Assembly (NCBI RefSeq): GCF_029892425.1
Contig: NZ_JARXWB010000016.1
Span: forward strand, 1 to 64,000
Origin: Bradyrhizobium sp. BR13661
GTDB taxonomy: Bacteria > Pseudomonadota > Alphaproteobacteria > Rhizobiales > Xanthobacteraceae
DNA: 64,000 bases
Direction: 5' to 3'
The notes beneath the pieces were generated by a model. It had not been told where the DNA came from. It saw nothing but the letters and a program-made list of their open reading frames with translations, and searched no databases. This document shows, in pieces, positions 1 through 7,557 of the stretch. The position numbers and the translations under genes were made by a program. Within the stretch, counting starts at the first letter, position 1. The number at the start of each line of letters is the position of its first letter.

Positions 1-139
1 TGGCCGTGCCGTTGCGTCGGTACTCGTAATCGTAACGCTCGATCCGGCCCGGCTTGGCGGGAATCGGTTGACGGGTCTCGCCGATGAGTTGGACCTGGCT
101 CTCGTCGAAGCAGACCACAGGCCGCTGCGGATCGGCCGC
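1..139 (-). pseudogene. IS630-family transposase fragment, cut by window edge
   Basis: Reading leftward from base 139, the frame gives RPVVCFDESQVQLIGETRQP followed by IPAKPG and YDYEYRRNGTA. This is the DDE-domain stretch of IS630-type transposases, with the first catalytic Asp in CFDE. An in-frame TAA at 140-142 closes the frame upstream, so the N-terminal half is missing or out of frame. The rest lies beyond the window. It is a remnant of an insertion sequence next to the gene at 167 and fits the debris-rich left half of the window. Confidence 0.8.
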
Positions 140-166
140 TTAGGCCTGCAACTTCGGGAGACAAAC

Positions 167-475
167 ATGAAAACCGTCGTCGTCCGGTACAAGGTCAAGC
201 CGGAAAAAGCCGAAGAAAACCAGAGGCTAATCCAAGAGGTTTTCGCGGAGCTCGGTGCCAAGGCCCCTGTCGGGCTGCAATATCTGGTGCTCCGCCTGGA
301 AGATGACAGCTTTGTCCATTTGGCATCAGTGGCTGACAACGCACCGCAACTTGCGACTTTCTCCACATTTCAAAGGTTTCGCCGAGATGCGGAAGCGAGG
401 CGCTTAACCGCGCCCGAGTCCCACAGCGCAACGATCATAGGCAATTACCCGTCAGGCGACCGGTCGAGTCCCTAA
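167..475 (+). CDS. Small conserved hypothetical protein (ABM-like ferredoxin fold?)
   Basis: This 102-residue protein starts at the ATG at 167, behind a purine-rich GGGAG. An upstream in-frame start at 68 was rejected because it lies inside the transposase remnant. The opening MKTVVVRYKVKPEKAEEN resembles small dimeric alpha/beta barrels of the antibiotic-biosynthesis-monooxygenase type: a beta strand, then a helix rich in E and K, then QYLVLRLEDD and SFVHLASV as further strands. No catalytic residues can be assigned. It lies 49 bp before the NmrA-like gene and may share its transcript. The family call is inference; the ORF itself is well supported by start context and codon use. Confidence 0.6.
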   Translation: MKTVVVRYKVKPEKAEENQRLIQEVFAELGAKAPVGLQYLVLRLEDDSFVHLASVADNAPQLATFSTFQRFRRDAEARRLTAPESHSATIIGNYPSGDRSSP

Positions 476-524
476 GATCAGAACTGACGTAATCGCGTCT
501 ATCAAGGCGAGAGGAGATTTCGAG

Positions 525-932
525 ATGATACTGCTTACGGGGGCCACAGGACTTGCAGGTTCCTTTGTCGCGCAGGAGTTCGTTCGTACTCAGCAACGCG
601 TCAGGATTTTGGTGAGGAATCGGGCCAAGGTTGTGCACCTTGCATCGACTCCGACAGTCGACATCGTCGAGGGCGACATGTCGGAAAAAGGAAGCTTGCG
701 CGCTGCGCTTGAAGGGGTCGCACGAGTGCTCATGATTTCGGGACCCGATCCGCAGATGGTCGAGAAGCAGTGCACTTTCGTCGACGGGTGCAAGGAAGCC
801 GGCGTTCGCCACGTGATCAAGTTCTCTGGTCTGGACAGGGCTGAGCCGGGCTCCATTGTGGCTCTTGTGGGTGTTCTGGTATCATCCCCCTATCCTCTAG
901 GCAGGATCTTATTGATCCTCCTGGGAGGATGA
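525..932 (+). CDS. NmrA/SDR-like NAD(P)-binding protein, C-terminally truncated
   Basis: The start at 525 follows a GAGGAG ribosome binding site. The N-terminus MILLTGATGLAGSFVAQEF is a Rossmann dinucleotide-binding motif (TGATGxxG). VRILVRN and VDIVEGDM follow, as in the atypical short-chain dehydrogenases of the NmrA / NAD(P)H-binding (PF13460) type. VRHVIKFSGLD near residue 105 is the usual 'vkhvV.lS' strand. After about residue 112 the similarity ends and a short hydrophobic tail runs to a stop. The protein has 135 residues, where the family usually has 250-300, so the substrate-binding half is missing. It is probably a broken gene in the accessory region. Confidence 0.7.
   Translation: MILLTGATGLAGSFVAQEFVRTQQRVRILVRNRAKVVHLASTPTVDIVEGDMSEKGSLRAALEGVARVLMISGPDPQMVEKQCTFVDGCKEAGVRHVIKFSGLDRAEPGSIVALVGVLVSSPYPLGRILLILLGG
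892..930. promoter_or_regulatory. Two tandem 16-bp ATCCT-N6-AGGAT inverted repeats
   Basis: ATCCTCTAGGCAGGAT (892-907) and ATCCTCCTGGGAGGAT (915-930) are two copies of one palindromic pattern whose starts are 23 bp apart. The second is a perfect 7+2+7 inverted repeat. They straddle the 3' end of the truncated NmrA-like gene and lie about 280 bp upstream of the HMA_2-type gene at 1208. Paired sites on the same DNA face suggest an operator. The G/C core flanked by AT recalls operators of small metal or formaldehyde sensors (CsoR/RcnR/FrmR), but no such regulator is visible in the window. The function is inferred. Confidence 0.45.
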
Positions 933-1175
933 TCGATTACGCTTGACTCGGATCTCGGCTAGGCCTATGTGGGCGCCTACGGTTCCGACGAGCGTTCGCG
1001 CGCGGGGATCGTCTCTCAACCTGAACAAAGCGCCATGGGCAGTACACCCTATGGCAGTGCCACTCCGATCAACCGATCAGGGTTGGCGTTGCCACAACAT
1101 ATCGAGATCGACCGCGACGACCGACGTTGCGTGAGGGTTGGTGGTCGCGCGTAGGCGACCGCGTTTCGCTCACCA

Positions 1176-1192
1176 CCGCCGGCCGCCGGCGG
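1176..1192 (+). promoter_or_regulatory. GC hairpin just upstream of ribosome binding site of gene 1208
   Basis: CCGCCGGC-C-GCCGGCGG is a perfect 8+1+8 inverted repeat ending 4 bases before the GGAGGTGA ribosome binding site of the gene at 1208. Folding in the mRNA leader could affect initiation. Nothing else recognisable was found in 933-1175. Confidence 0.35.
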
Positions 1193-1207
1193 CCCTGGAG
1201 GTGAGCG

Positions 1208-1735
1208 ATGTCAAAGAATCTCGCAAAAATCCCGATGCCTCAGCCACGGCGCAACGTGCCGTGCGTGATCGCGGCCTCCAATGACAACCGGCTAAACGTT
1301 GGTCGACCCGCGCGGCCGCGGCTCGCTTGTCAATGCTCCTGCTCCCCTTCTCCCGACCGAGAGCGCTCGTTCGCTGTAACGGCTGTCCTGGTGCATGAAG
1401 TACACGGGCGGATGCGATTTGTCGTGTCGGCTCTCAAGGGTGATCATGCACAAGCTGCGGCACTGTGCGAGCACTTGCTCGCCACCCGGTCGGTGCAGAC
1501 GACGCACTTCAATTCGGTCACTGGGAGCCTCGTCGTGACCTATGACCCACTTGTCGGCACACGGGACGTTGTGTTGCGGGCACTTGGCGAACTCGGCTGC
1601 TCGGTCATCCTGCCAACGCGGTCTTCTGGCGTCGGCCGTGAGCGTGAGTTTCGCGCCGCGACCTACTTCGGCAAAGCAGCGCTGCACTTTATCCTCGACC
1701 ATGCTCTCGAAAGCGCGGTCGTCGCCATCCTGTGA
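1208..1735 (+). CDS. HMA_2-type (GRxR) domain protein
   Basis: This 175-residue protein has a strong ribosome binding site (GGAGGTGA). The first 55 residues are basic and Cys-containing (CQCSCSP) with no recognised fold. From about residue 58, AVLVHEVHGRMRFVV, LCEHLLATRSVQTTHFNSVTG and SLVVTYDP give the beta-alpha-beta-beta-alpha pattern of the heavy-metal-associated domain 2 family, in which a G-R-x-R motif stands where the metal-binding CxxC of classical HMA domains would be. The same motif is in the P-type ATPase at 6840-4729 and its partner at 7440-6877, so the three probably belong to one functional set. The C-terminal 30 residues are mildly hydrophobic. Metal binding is not demonstrable from the sequence. 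Confidence 0.65.
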   Translation: MSKNLAKIPMPQPRRNVPCVIAASNDNRLNVGRPARPRLACQCSCSPSPDRERSFAVTAVLVHEVHGRMRFVVSALKGDHAQAAALCEHLLATRSVQTTHFNSVTGSLVVTYDPLVGTRDVVLRALGELGCSVILPTRSSGVGREREFRAATYFGKAALHFILDHALESAVVAIL

Positions 1736-1863
1736 TGGTCCTCAACGAGCGCCGCAAGAGGCGCTCGTCATCAGGCGTATACCGCGGATGTTCTGATGTT
1801 CTTGACGGAAACGGCCGCGGCTCTCGAGAGAAAGCCCCTTTCGGCCACGAATTAAAAATCAGT

Positions 1864-2130
1864 TCAGTGGTTGCGATCCTCGGCCTTGGTGGGCATCGGT
1901 ACGGCATCGCCGCGCACGCCCACGGAGGATGGCAATCCAAGGGTCTTGCGGAGAAGGGCGAGCGAGCTCGTTCCCAGATGTTGGATCCGAAGAATCTCCT
2001 TGTCCGGCGTTTCCCGTATTTCTCCGATCGTCGTCAAGCCTGCCGCAACGAGCGCCTCTCGCACCCTGAGCGGAAGTTCGACGTTCAGGATCGGCGTGTC
2101 ATCCGGAAGTTCGGGAGATGGATCGATCAT
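1864..2130 (-). CDS. Stand-alone RNA polymerase alpha-CTD-like protein
   Basis: This is an 88-residue protein. LPLRVREALVAAGLTTIGEI followed by LRIQHLGTSSLALLRKTLGL matches the two helix-hairpin-helix-like halves of the RNA polymerase alpha subunit C-terminal domain, the part that touches UP elements and activators. The N-terminal polymerase-assembly domain is absent. The short N-terminus is acidic and proline-rich; the tail is charged. The start codon overlaps the stop of the upstream 50-codon ORF (ATGA, 2130-2127), indicating translational coupling. A role as a decoy or accessory contact for promoters or regulators is possible, but nothing in the sequence proves it. Confidence 0.7.
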   Translation of the reverse strand: MIDPSPELPDDTPILNVELPLRVREALVAAGLTTIGEIRETPDKEILRIQHLGTSSLALLRKTLGLPSSVGVRGDAVPMPTKAEDRNH

Positions 2131-2279
2131 GACCGTTTCCGTTCCACCTGTTGACGATCGGCATTCCTGCGGTCTGCAAACGCAGTTCGGCCGCGTGCGC
2201 GAAAAAGGAGGATCGAGTCGATCGGTTCAGCCTCGTATTTGGCGGCAACATGCAGAGCGTAGGCCAGTTCAAGCGCCAA
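2127..2279 (-). CDS. Small 50-residue protein coupled to alpha-CTD gene
   Basis: A 50-codon frame starts with TTG at 2279, preceded by GAGG about eight bases upstream, and ends in a TGA that overlaps the next gene's ATG by four bases. The product reads ALELAYALHVAAKYEAEPID, then a basic segment rich in R, D and Q (RARGRTAFADRRNADRQQ). An in-frame TGA just upstream of the TTG fixes the 5' limit. No family is recognised. The ribosome binding site, the ATGA overlap and the helical composition argue for a real gene; its small size and unusual start codon are the reasons for doubt. Confidence 0.45.
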   Translation of the reverse strand: MALELAYALHVAAKYEAEPIDSILLFRARGRTAFADRRNADRQQVERKRS

Positions 2280-2628
2280 GCCTCATCCTCAAGGTCGCCT
2301 TGGGCATGCGAGACATATCATGCACCGTGGCGAGTTGAAAGACTCGCACCAGCACCAGCAGACGCCGTCGGCTCACCGGCAATCGTTTGGCTTTTGATCA
2401 AAGAAGGGCGCGAAGCATGGTCCGGCAACGACTGCTGCTGTTGCTGACTGCCGCGCTGCCGCTTCTCAGCAAGAGCGCCTGGCAGGGGAAAGGGAGTCAA
2501 CTGCGATTGTCGAACTCGGTGGTGCTGGCGAATGGGGGCTGCCGGGTGCTTCGAGTATTTCGCATCAAGAGCTCCGTATTGCGGAGTTCGACCTTTTGCG
2601 GGCACGATTCAAGGTTGGCGCGCACTCT
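2280..2628. other. Intergenic, no supported gene
   Basis: No frame here has convincing protein character. A rightward frame from 2387 begins with a Leu-rich stretch after MVRQR, but it has no good ribosome binding site and a composition unlike secreted proteins. The stretch separates the 3' end of the leftward DUF445 gene from the promoter side of the small gene pair at 2279-1864. Confidence 0.4.
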
Positions 2629-3921
2629 CTAATGAAACTCGCGTGCGACGGCAAAGATCAATAGGCCAACGAGGCCGCCGACCAACGTGCCGTTGATGCG
2701 GATATATTGCAGGTCGCGACCGACCTGCAGCTCGATCCGCTCGACCAGCGTTTCGGTGTCCCAATTCTCGACCACCTTGCGGATGAACGCCGCAATCTCG
2801 GCGCGCCGTGGCGCGACGGTGCGTAGCACCGCGACGCGAAGCCACCGGTTGACGCCATCGTGGATACGCGCATCGTTGAGGAGCCGCTCGCCGATCGCGA
2901 TCAACAGCTGTTCGATCATATCGGTGAGCCGCGCCTGTGTTGCCGCATCGTCGAGCCGGTCCTCGATGGCGAGAAGGAGCGCATCAATCTGTCCGGTGAC
3001 CTGGTGGGTGCTCAGGAGATTCGCTTTGATCTCCTCGCCCCTGGCCGCCAGTCCCGGGTCGGTGGCGAGATCGTCGATCAGCCGGGTTACGGTCGCGGCG
3101 AGCTCGACACGCCAGGGATGGCCGGGCTCGCGCATCTCGTCCAGAATCCGCCTCACGCCTGCGATGATCTTGTCGGCGAGAAGGCCGTCGATCCATTTCG
3201 GGATCAGGCGCGAGGTTTGCTTCGCGACCTTGGATTTGATGAGCTCGCGGTTGTTCCCGAGTGCCGCGCTTGTGTGGTCGAGCAGGTGCTCGATGACCGT
3301 CTGCATCTCGCCATGGGCCCAGAGCAGCGAGAGCAGGCGGGAGGCGAGCGGGGCGGCGGGGACGGCTTCGATGCCGCGCCGCACGGCTTCGCCCATGAAG
3401 GCGTTGAAATCCTCGCGCGGCAGCGCGCGCAACCCCCGCTGCAGCAACAGCGTGGCGCGTTGGGCGACATTGCGCGCATTGCCGCCGCGCAGGATCCAGC
3501 GCGCGACCCAGCCGGAGAAGTCGACATCTCTGATGCGCTCGGCGAGCACCCGCGGCGAGAGGAAGTTGTTGGCTATGAAGCGGCCGATGGCGATGCCGAT
3601 GCGCTCCTTGCTGTGTGGCACGATGGCGGTGTGCGGGATCGGCAGCCCAAGCGGGTGACGGAACAGGGCGACCACCGCGAACCAGTCGGCGCAGGCGCCG
3701 ATCATCCCGGCCTCTGCAAAGGCGCGAAGATAAGCGAGCCAGGGCAACTCGCGCTCGCCGATTGACGTCAGGATGAAAAGCACCAGCATCAGCACGAGCA
3801 GCGCGGTGGCGAAGAAGCGCATACGGCGCAAGCCGGCGCGCCGCTCGCCCGCCATGGCACTCGGCGCGGGCGCAAGGACGCGCCGCAGCCGCGATGCGGC
3901 AAGATCAATGGCGGAGGGCAT
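2629..3921 (-). CDS. DUF445 family membrane protein
   Basis: A 430-residue protein of the DUF445 (YjiN-like) family. The N-terminus is basic, then FFATALLVLMLVLFI forms a membrane helix. The family-typical WLAYLRAFAEAGMIGACADW-FAVVALFRHPLGLPIPHTAIVP block follows near residues 55-100, then GIAIGRFIANNFLSP. A long helical domain follows, and the end is a second hydrophobic segment, LVGGLVGLLIFAVA. The start at 3921 was chosen because it overlaps the last 17 bases of the EcsC gene, as expected of a coupled operon. Its molecular function is unknown. It is the last gene of the five-gene operon. Confidence 0.85.
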   Translation of the reverse strand: MPSAIDLAASRLRRVLAPAPSAMAGERRAGLRRMRFFATALLVLMLVLFILTSIGERELPWLAYLRAFAEAGMIGACADWFAVVALFRHPLGLPIPHTAIVPHSKERIGIAIGRFIANNFLSPRVLAERIRDVDFSGWVARWILRGGNARNVAQRATLLLQRGLRALPREDFNAFMGEAVRRGIEAVPAAPLASRLLSLLWAHGEMQTVIEHLLDHTSAALGNNRELIKSKVAKQTSRLIPKWIDGLLADKIIAGVRRILDEMREPGHPWRVELAATVTRLIDDLATDPGLAARGEEIKANLLSTHQVTGQIDALLLAIEDRLDDAATQARLTDMIEQLLIAIGERLLNDARIHDGVNRWLRVAVLRTVAPRRAEIAAFIRKVVENWDTETLVERIELQVGRDLQYIRINGTLVGGLVGLLIFAVAREFH

Positions 3922-4732
3922 CGGACTTGCGCGCCGCAAGCTCGTCATAGCGGGCCCGGATATTGGCGCTGCCATAGCGGCGCTCGAGCCGACGCAAGGC
4001 GAAGTGGCCCTGTGCGATCCTCTGGAAATGATCCATGAAGATCATGTTTACCGTGGCGCCGCCAAGCGCGCCGAGCACCGGCAGCGCGCCGGCCGCGACC
4101 TTGTCGGAGACGACCAGGCCAAAGCGCGAGACGATTTCGCTGACGAAACCTGCGACGACGGGCGCGGAGGCGTCGATTGCGCCGCGCTCCAGCGCCAGCG
4201 CCGCGACGTCATGAGTGTATTTTGAGATCAAGGCGCGGGCGGCATAGTAGCCGACGTCGATATTGTCGGCGTCGGGCTTGGCGCCATAAGCGAAGACCTC
4301 GAGACAGGCGAGCCGCGCCTCGAGGGTGGCGAGGTCCTCGCCCTGGTGCTGGGCGATCTCCGCGATCGCCCGCAGCATCAGCGTCGTCGTCATCGGCAGT
4401 TCGACCGCGAGCGCCCCAAAGCCGAACAGGCCGCTGACGCCGCCGGTGACGCCGGCGAGAAAGGAGGAGAAGCCGATCGCGGGCGTCCGCGGTGGCTTTT
4501 CGTCCAGCGTATCGACGGCGACTTCCAGTCCCTTCATGACGGCCTTGCGCACCAAGCCGCTGAGCTGCCGGTTCACGGGCTTGGGCAGGAAGCCGAGCAC
4601 GCGATGCACCGGCACGCCGGCATAGTCGGCGAGCCTGGCCGCGAAATTCCGGCCTTCCAGCTGCCTGACCGCATTCTTTAGGGCGGCGTCGTCGGCCGGG
4701 GCGATGGCAAACAGGGTGACATCATCGGTCAT
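3905..4732 (-). CDS. EcsC family protein
   Basis: A 275-residue protein with the EcsC family layout. The central hydrophobic region SSFLAGVTGGVSGLFGFGAL is followed by the conserved ELPMTTTLMLRAIAEIAQHQGE-D block, then CLEVFAYG, and a C-terminal GGATVNMIFMDHFQRIAQGHF-ALRRLERRYG. EcsC proteins are membrane-associated and of unclear biochemistry; the name comes from a Bacillus ABC-transporter locus. The start ATG overlaps the P-type ATPase stop by four bases (4729-4732), so the two are translated together. Its presence in an operon with an ATPase and DUF445 suggests a membrane-linked role. Confidence 0.88.
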   Translation of the reverse strand: MTDDVTLFAIAPADDAALKNAVRQLEGRNFAARLADYAGVPVHRVLGFLPKPVNRQLSGLVRKAVMKGLEVAVDTLDEKPPRTPAIGFSSFLAGVTGGVSGLFGFGALAVELPMTTTLMLRAIAEIAQHQGEDLATLEARLACLEVFAYGAKPDADNIDVGYYAARALISKYTHDVAALALERGAIDASAPVVAGFVSEIVSRFGLVVSDKVAAGALPVLGALGGATVNMIFMDHFQRIAQGHFALRRLERRYGSANIRARYDELAARKSDALRH

Positions 4733-6840
4733 TGGTAGCGCAGGATTGGGCGGATGCCGTTGCCGCTAGCGAGGATCGCCGAGCCGTTACTGATCAGCGC
4801 CGTGACCTCCGGCGTGATCAGCCCGCCCGGCAATGCCAACGCCAGTGCGAGCGTGTTGAGCGCGGCGACGATCGCATAGTTCTGCTTGATGAGGCTGACC
4901 GCGCCTTGCGAAATTTCGATCGCCTTGACCAGCTTCCACAACGAATCCTCCATGAGGATCACGTCGGCGGATTCATGCGTGACTTCCGCGCCGTGTTTCA
5001 TGGCGATGCCGACATCGGCAAAAGACAGTGCGGGCGAGTCGTTGATGCCGTCGCCAACCATGGCGACGCAGCGGCCCTCGCGTTGCAGCTCCTGGATTAC
5101 GCTGGCCTTGTCGGCCGGCAACATGTCGGCAAAATGGCGCGTCAGGCCGAGATCGCCGCAGACGGCGCGTGCGACCACCGCATTGTCGCCCGTCAGCATG
5201 ATGGTGTTCCTGATGCCGCGCTCATGGAGCGTGCGGATCACTTGCGGGCTCTCGTCCCGGATCTTGTCCGAATAGGGCACGAGGCCGGCGAGCTTGCCAT
5301 CGACGGCGATGTAGAGGCTGGAAAAACCGCGCTGGTCGAGGCCGGCGCGATCGCGCGCCGACCTCTCGGTCCGGATGCCGCTCTGGCGCATGAAGCGCTC
5401 GTTGCCGACGTGCAGGTAGTAGCCATTGACCTGGCCTTCGACGCCGAGCCCGATCCGGTACTTGGTCTCGTTGCAGGGCGGCACGTTGACGGCAAGTTGC
5501 CTTGCCTTGCTGCGCAGCGCCTCGGCGACGGGATGCTGCAGCTTGGTCTCGGCGGCAGCCGCCAGCCCAAGCAGATGGTTCGGCGTGATGTGACCCTGGT
5601 AGGGGATGATATCGAGCACCGCAGGGTGGCCGTGGGTGAGGGTGCCGGTCTTGTCGAACACGATGGTGTCGATCTCGGCGAGCTTTTCCATATGGCCGCC
5701 GCTTTTGATGATAATGCCGGCGCGGGCGGCATGCGTCATCGACGACAACACTGCCGTCGGGGCGGCGACGCGAATCCCGGTGCCATAGTCGACAATGACA
5801 AGCGACAGGAAGCGGTTGAAGTCACCGGTCACGGCTGCGGTCGAGGCGGCGAGCGCGAGCGTCGGCGTCACCAGGCGGTCCGCGAAACGCTCCGCATGAT
5901 TTTGCATCCGCGTGTCGCCTGTCGGCGCCGACTCCACCAGCCGCACGATCTGGCCCGCGGTGGTCGCGGCTCCGACGCGCAGCGCGCGCACGGTGATCTG
6001 GCCTTCGCGGATCACGGTCGCCGCGAATGCCGCCTCGCCTTTGCCGCGGCTGACCGGCAGGCCTTCACCGGTGATGGTCTTCTGGTCGATGGTCGCGTGG
6101 CCATCGACGATTTCGCCGTCGACCGGAATCATCTCGCCGGGATAGACCACAACGAGATCGCCGGCCTGCAGCTCGGCGGCGGAGACCGATACCACAGCAT
6201 CGCCGAGTAGCACCCAGGCGGTCCTGGACTGGAATTCAAGCAGCTCGCTGATCGCGCGCTTCGATCCGGCGGCGGTGAGATCGCGTATCCAGTCGCCGAG
6301 CTTGATCAGCCAGGTGATGATGCATCCGGCCAGCGGATTGCCCTGCATGACCGAAGAGGTGATGGCAAGCGTGTCGAGCACGTCGATATTGAGCCGGCGT
6401 TCGGTGTCCCAGACCTTCCAGGCGCGCCTTGCGATCGGCAGCGCGTTGTAGAGCATCAAGGGCAGGTTGACCGCGGTGACCACGGGATTGGCGCTGAAGG
6501 CCATGAAGAGCGAGAGCGTGGGAAGCGCCATCGGCGAGTCTTTTGCGACCTCCGGCGGCTTTGCGGGCGGAGCGTCTTTCAGCGCCTGTGTGCAGAATGC
6601 TTTCACCTCGGACAGGCTTAAAGCCTTGAACCGCTCCAGCACTGCAAGCAGCATGCTCTCGTGGGCCGGGTCATATTCCAGCACCAGGCTCGCGCAGTCG
6701 TAATTGATCCGCGCGCTGCGCACGCCGGACTGCGCGCGCAGCCAATCCAGCAGCCTCTCGGCAAGTCTGCGATTGCGGCCGAGGTCGGGGACGTTGAGCC
6801 TGACGCGTCCGCGCATCGCATGTCGAAGGGAATATTCCAT
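4729..6840 (-). CDS. P1B-like P-type ATPase without the CPx cysteines
   Basis: A 703-residue P-type ATPase. An N-terminal HMA_2-like domain has MRGRVRLNV instead of a CxxC metal site. The actuator loop reads TITGEGLPVSRG (Ser of the usual TGES is Gly). The phosphorylation motif is FDKTGTLTHG near residue 395, the HP motif is LQHPVAEAL, the nucleotide domain has MLTGDN, and the hinge is MVGDGINDSPALSFADVGIA. The helix before the phosphorylation site reads YGTGIRVAAPTAVLSS: where heavy-metal pumps have CPC or CPS there is A-P-T. The overall layout is closest to CtpC-type P1B pumps, but the transported ion cannot be inferred. It is preceded by an HMA_2 protein and coupled to EcsC. Confidence 0.88.
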   Translation of the reverse strand: MEYSLRHAMRGRVRLNVPDLGRNRRLAERLLDWLRAQSGVRSARINYDCASLVLEYDPAHESMLLAVLERFKALSLSEVKAFCTQALKDAPPAKPPEVAKDSPMALPTLSLFMAFSANPVVTAVNLPLMLYNALPIARRAWKVWDTERRLNIDVLDTLAITSSVMQGNPLAGCIITWLIKLGDWIRDLTAAGSKRAISELLEFQSRTAWVLLGDAVVSVSAAELQAGDLVVVYPGEMIPVDGEIVDGHATIDQKTITGEGLPVSRGKGEAAFAATVIREGQITVRALRVGAATTAGQIVRLVESAPTGDTRMQNHAERFADRLVTPTLALAASTAAVTGDFNRFLSLVIVDYGTGIRVAAPTAVLSSMTHAARAGIIIKSGGHMEKLAEIDTIVFDKTGTLTHGHPAVLDIIPYQGHITPNHLLGLAAAAETKLQHPVAEALRSKARQLAVNVPPCNETKYRIGLGVEGQVNGYYLHVGNERFMRQSGIRTERSARDRAGLDQRGFSSLYIAVDGKLAGLVPYSDKIRDESPQVIRTLHERGIRNTIMLTGDNAVVARAVCGDLGLTRHFADMLPADKASVIQELQREGRCVAMVGDGINDSPALSFADVGIAMKHGAEVTHESADVILMEDSLWKLVKAIEISQGAVSLIKQNYAIVAALNTLALALALPGGLITPEVTALISNGSAILASGNGIRPILRYQ

Positions 6841-6876
6841 GAAGCTCTCGATTTCGGCGGCCGGCCTTGAGCTTAA

Positions 6877-7440
6877 TCAGCCCGGCGCGAAAGCCTCCTC
6901 TTTCTCCGGAGCATCGGCCTCGCCCATATTGGCCTGGATCATGTTATTGAGCGCGAAGATCGACAGCGTGACCCAGACCGGGGTTGCGGCATTGGCGCCG
7001 ACTTCGAAGATTGTGAAACCGGCAACGCCCACGGCGAGCACGATCTTCAGGTCGACGACGTTGCCAGTCGCTATCTTGATCTGGCGGTCGAAGTCCTTGA
7101 AGTAATCGACGACGACCTTTGCCGTATGCGAATGCTCGGCGAGATATTCCGCTTCCTGCTCGATCCTGTTGGCGAGCACGTCGATCTCGTTGGTCGGCGG
7201 CTTGAACTGACCGCCGGTCTGGCGCTGCAACTGGCCATGAAATTGGTCGTGACGTTCGGTGTCGTAGTGCAGAACCACGCTGCCGGTGGTCGGATTGACG
7301 GTGACTTCCTCGATGCCTGGGATTGCGTTGAACATCTGCTGAATCTGCTCGATCAGCTCAGGGTTCTCCTTCACCTTCGGCACTTTCAGGCGAATGCGCC
7401 CAGGCACCTGATGGGCGATCTGCACCTTCATTTTCGTCAT
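6877..7440 (-). CDS. HMA_2-domain membrane protein
   Basis: The start at 7440 (MTKMKVQIAHQVPGRIRLKV) was preferred to an upstream ATG at 7524 because the family fold begins here. Residues 1-65 form an HMA_2-like beta-alpha-beta unit with GRIR in place of CxxC, then VNPTTGSVVLHYD. A long charged linker is followed by hydrophobic segments (LKIVLAVGVAGFTIFEVG and VWVTLSIFALNNMI) and an acidic tail. The protein has 187 residues. It lies 36 bp upstream of the P-type ATPase, whose own N-terminus carries the same type of domain, so it is likely a partner or regulator of that pump. Confidence 0.8.
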   Translation of the reverse strand: MTKMKVQIAHQVPGRIRLKVPKVKENPELIEQIQQMFNAIPGIEEVTVNPTTGSVVLHYDTERHDQFHGQLQRQTGGQFKPPTNEIDVLANRIEQEAEYLAEHSHTAKVVVDYFKDFDRQIKIATGNVVDLKIVLAVGVAGFTIFEVGANAATPVWVTLSIFALNNMIQANMGEADAPEKEEAFAPG

Positions 7441-7557
7441 CGGCGGTCTCTGGTTTTGTCGGGCCGCACCATTGCCACGCGTCCTGAACCCGCGCGCGGG
7501 TCCCGGACGCCGAATGGTCGTCAATCGGCCGCTTGCCTCGCTGACAAGCTGTCGGCC

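Noticed and set aside
943..1154. Two short overlapping rightward frames
   Set aside because: No ribosome binding site, no motif, low-complexity composition.
2387..2632. 81-codon frame with a Leu-rich start like a signal peptide
   Set aside because: Hydrophobic run is short, no convincing ribosome binding site, and the rest has no protein character.
4732..6210. Long rightward open frame opposite the P-type ATPase
   Set aside because: It is the antisense shadow of a clear ATPase; composition is Arg/Asp-rich with no family motif.
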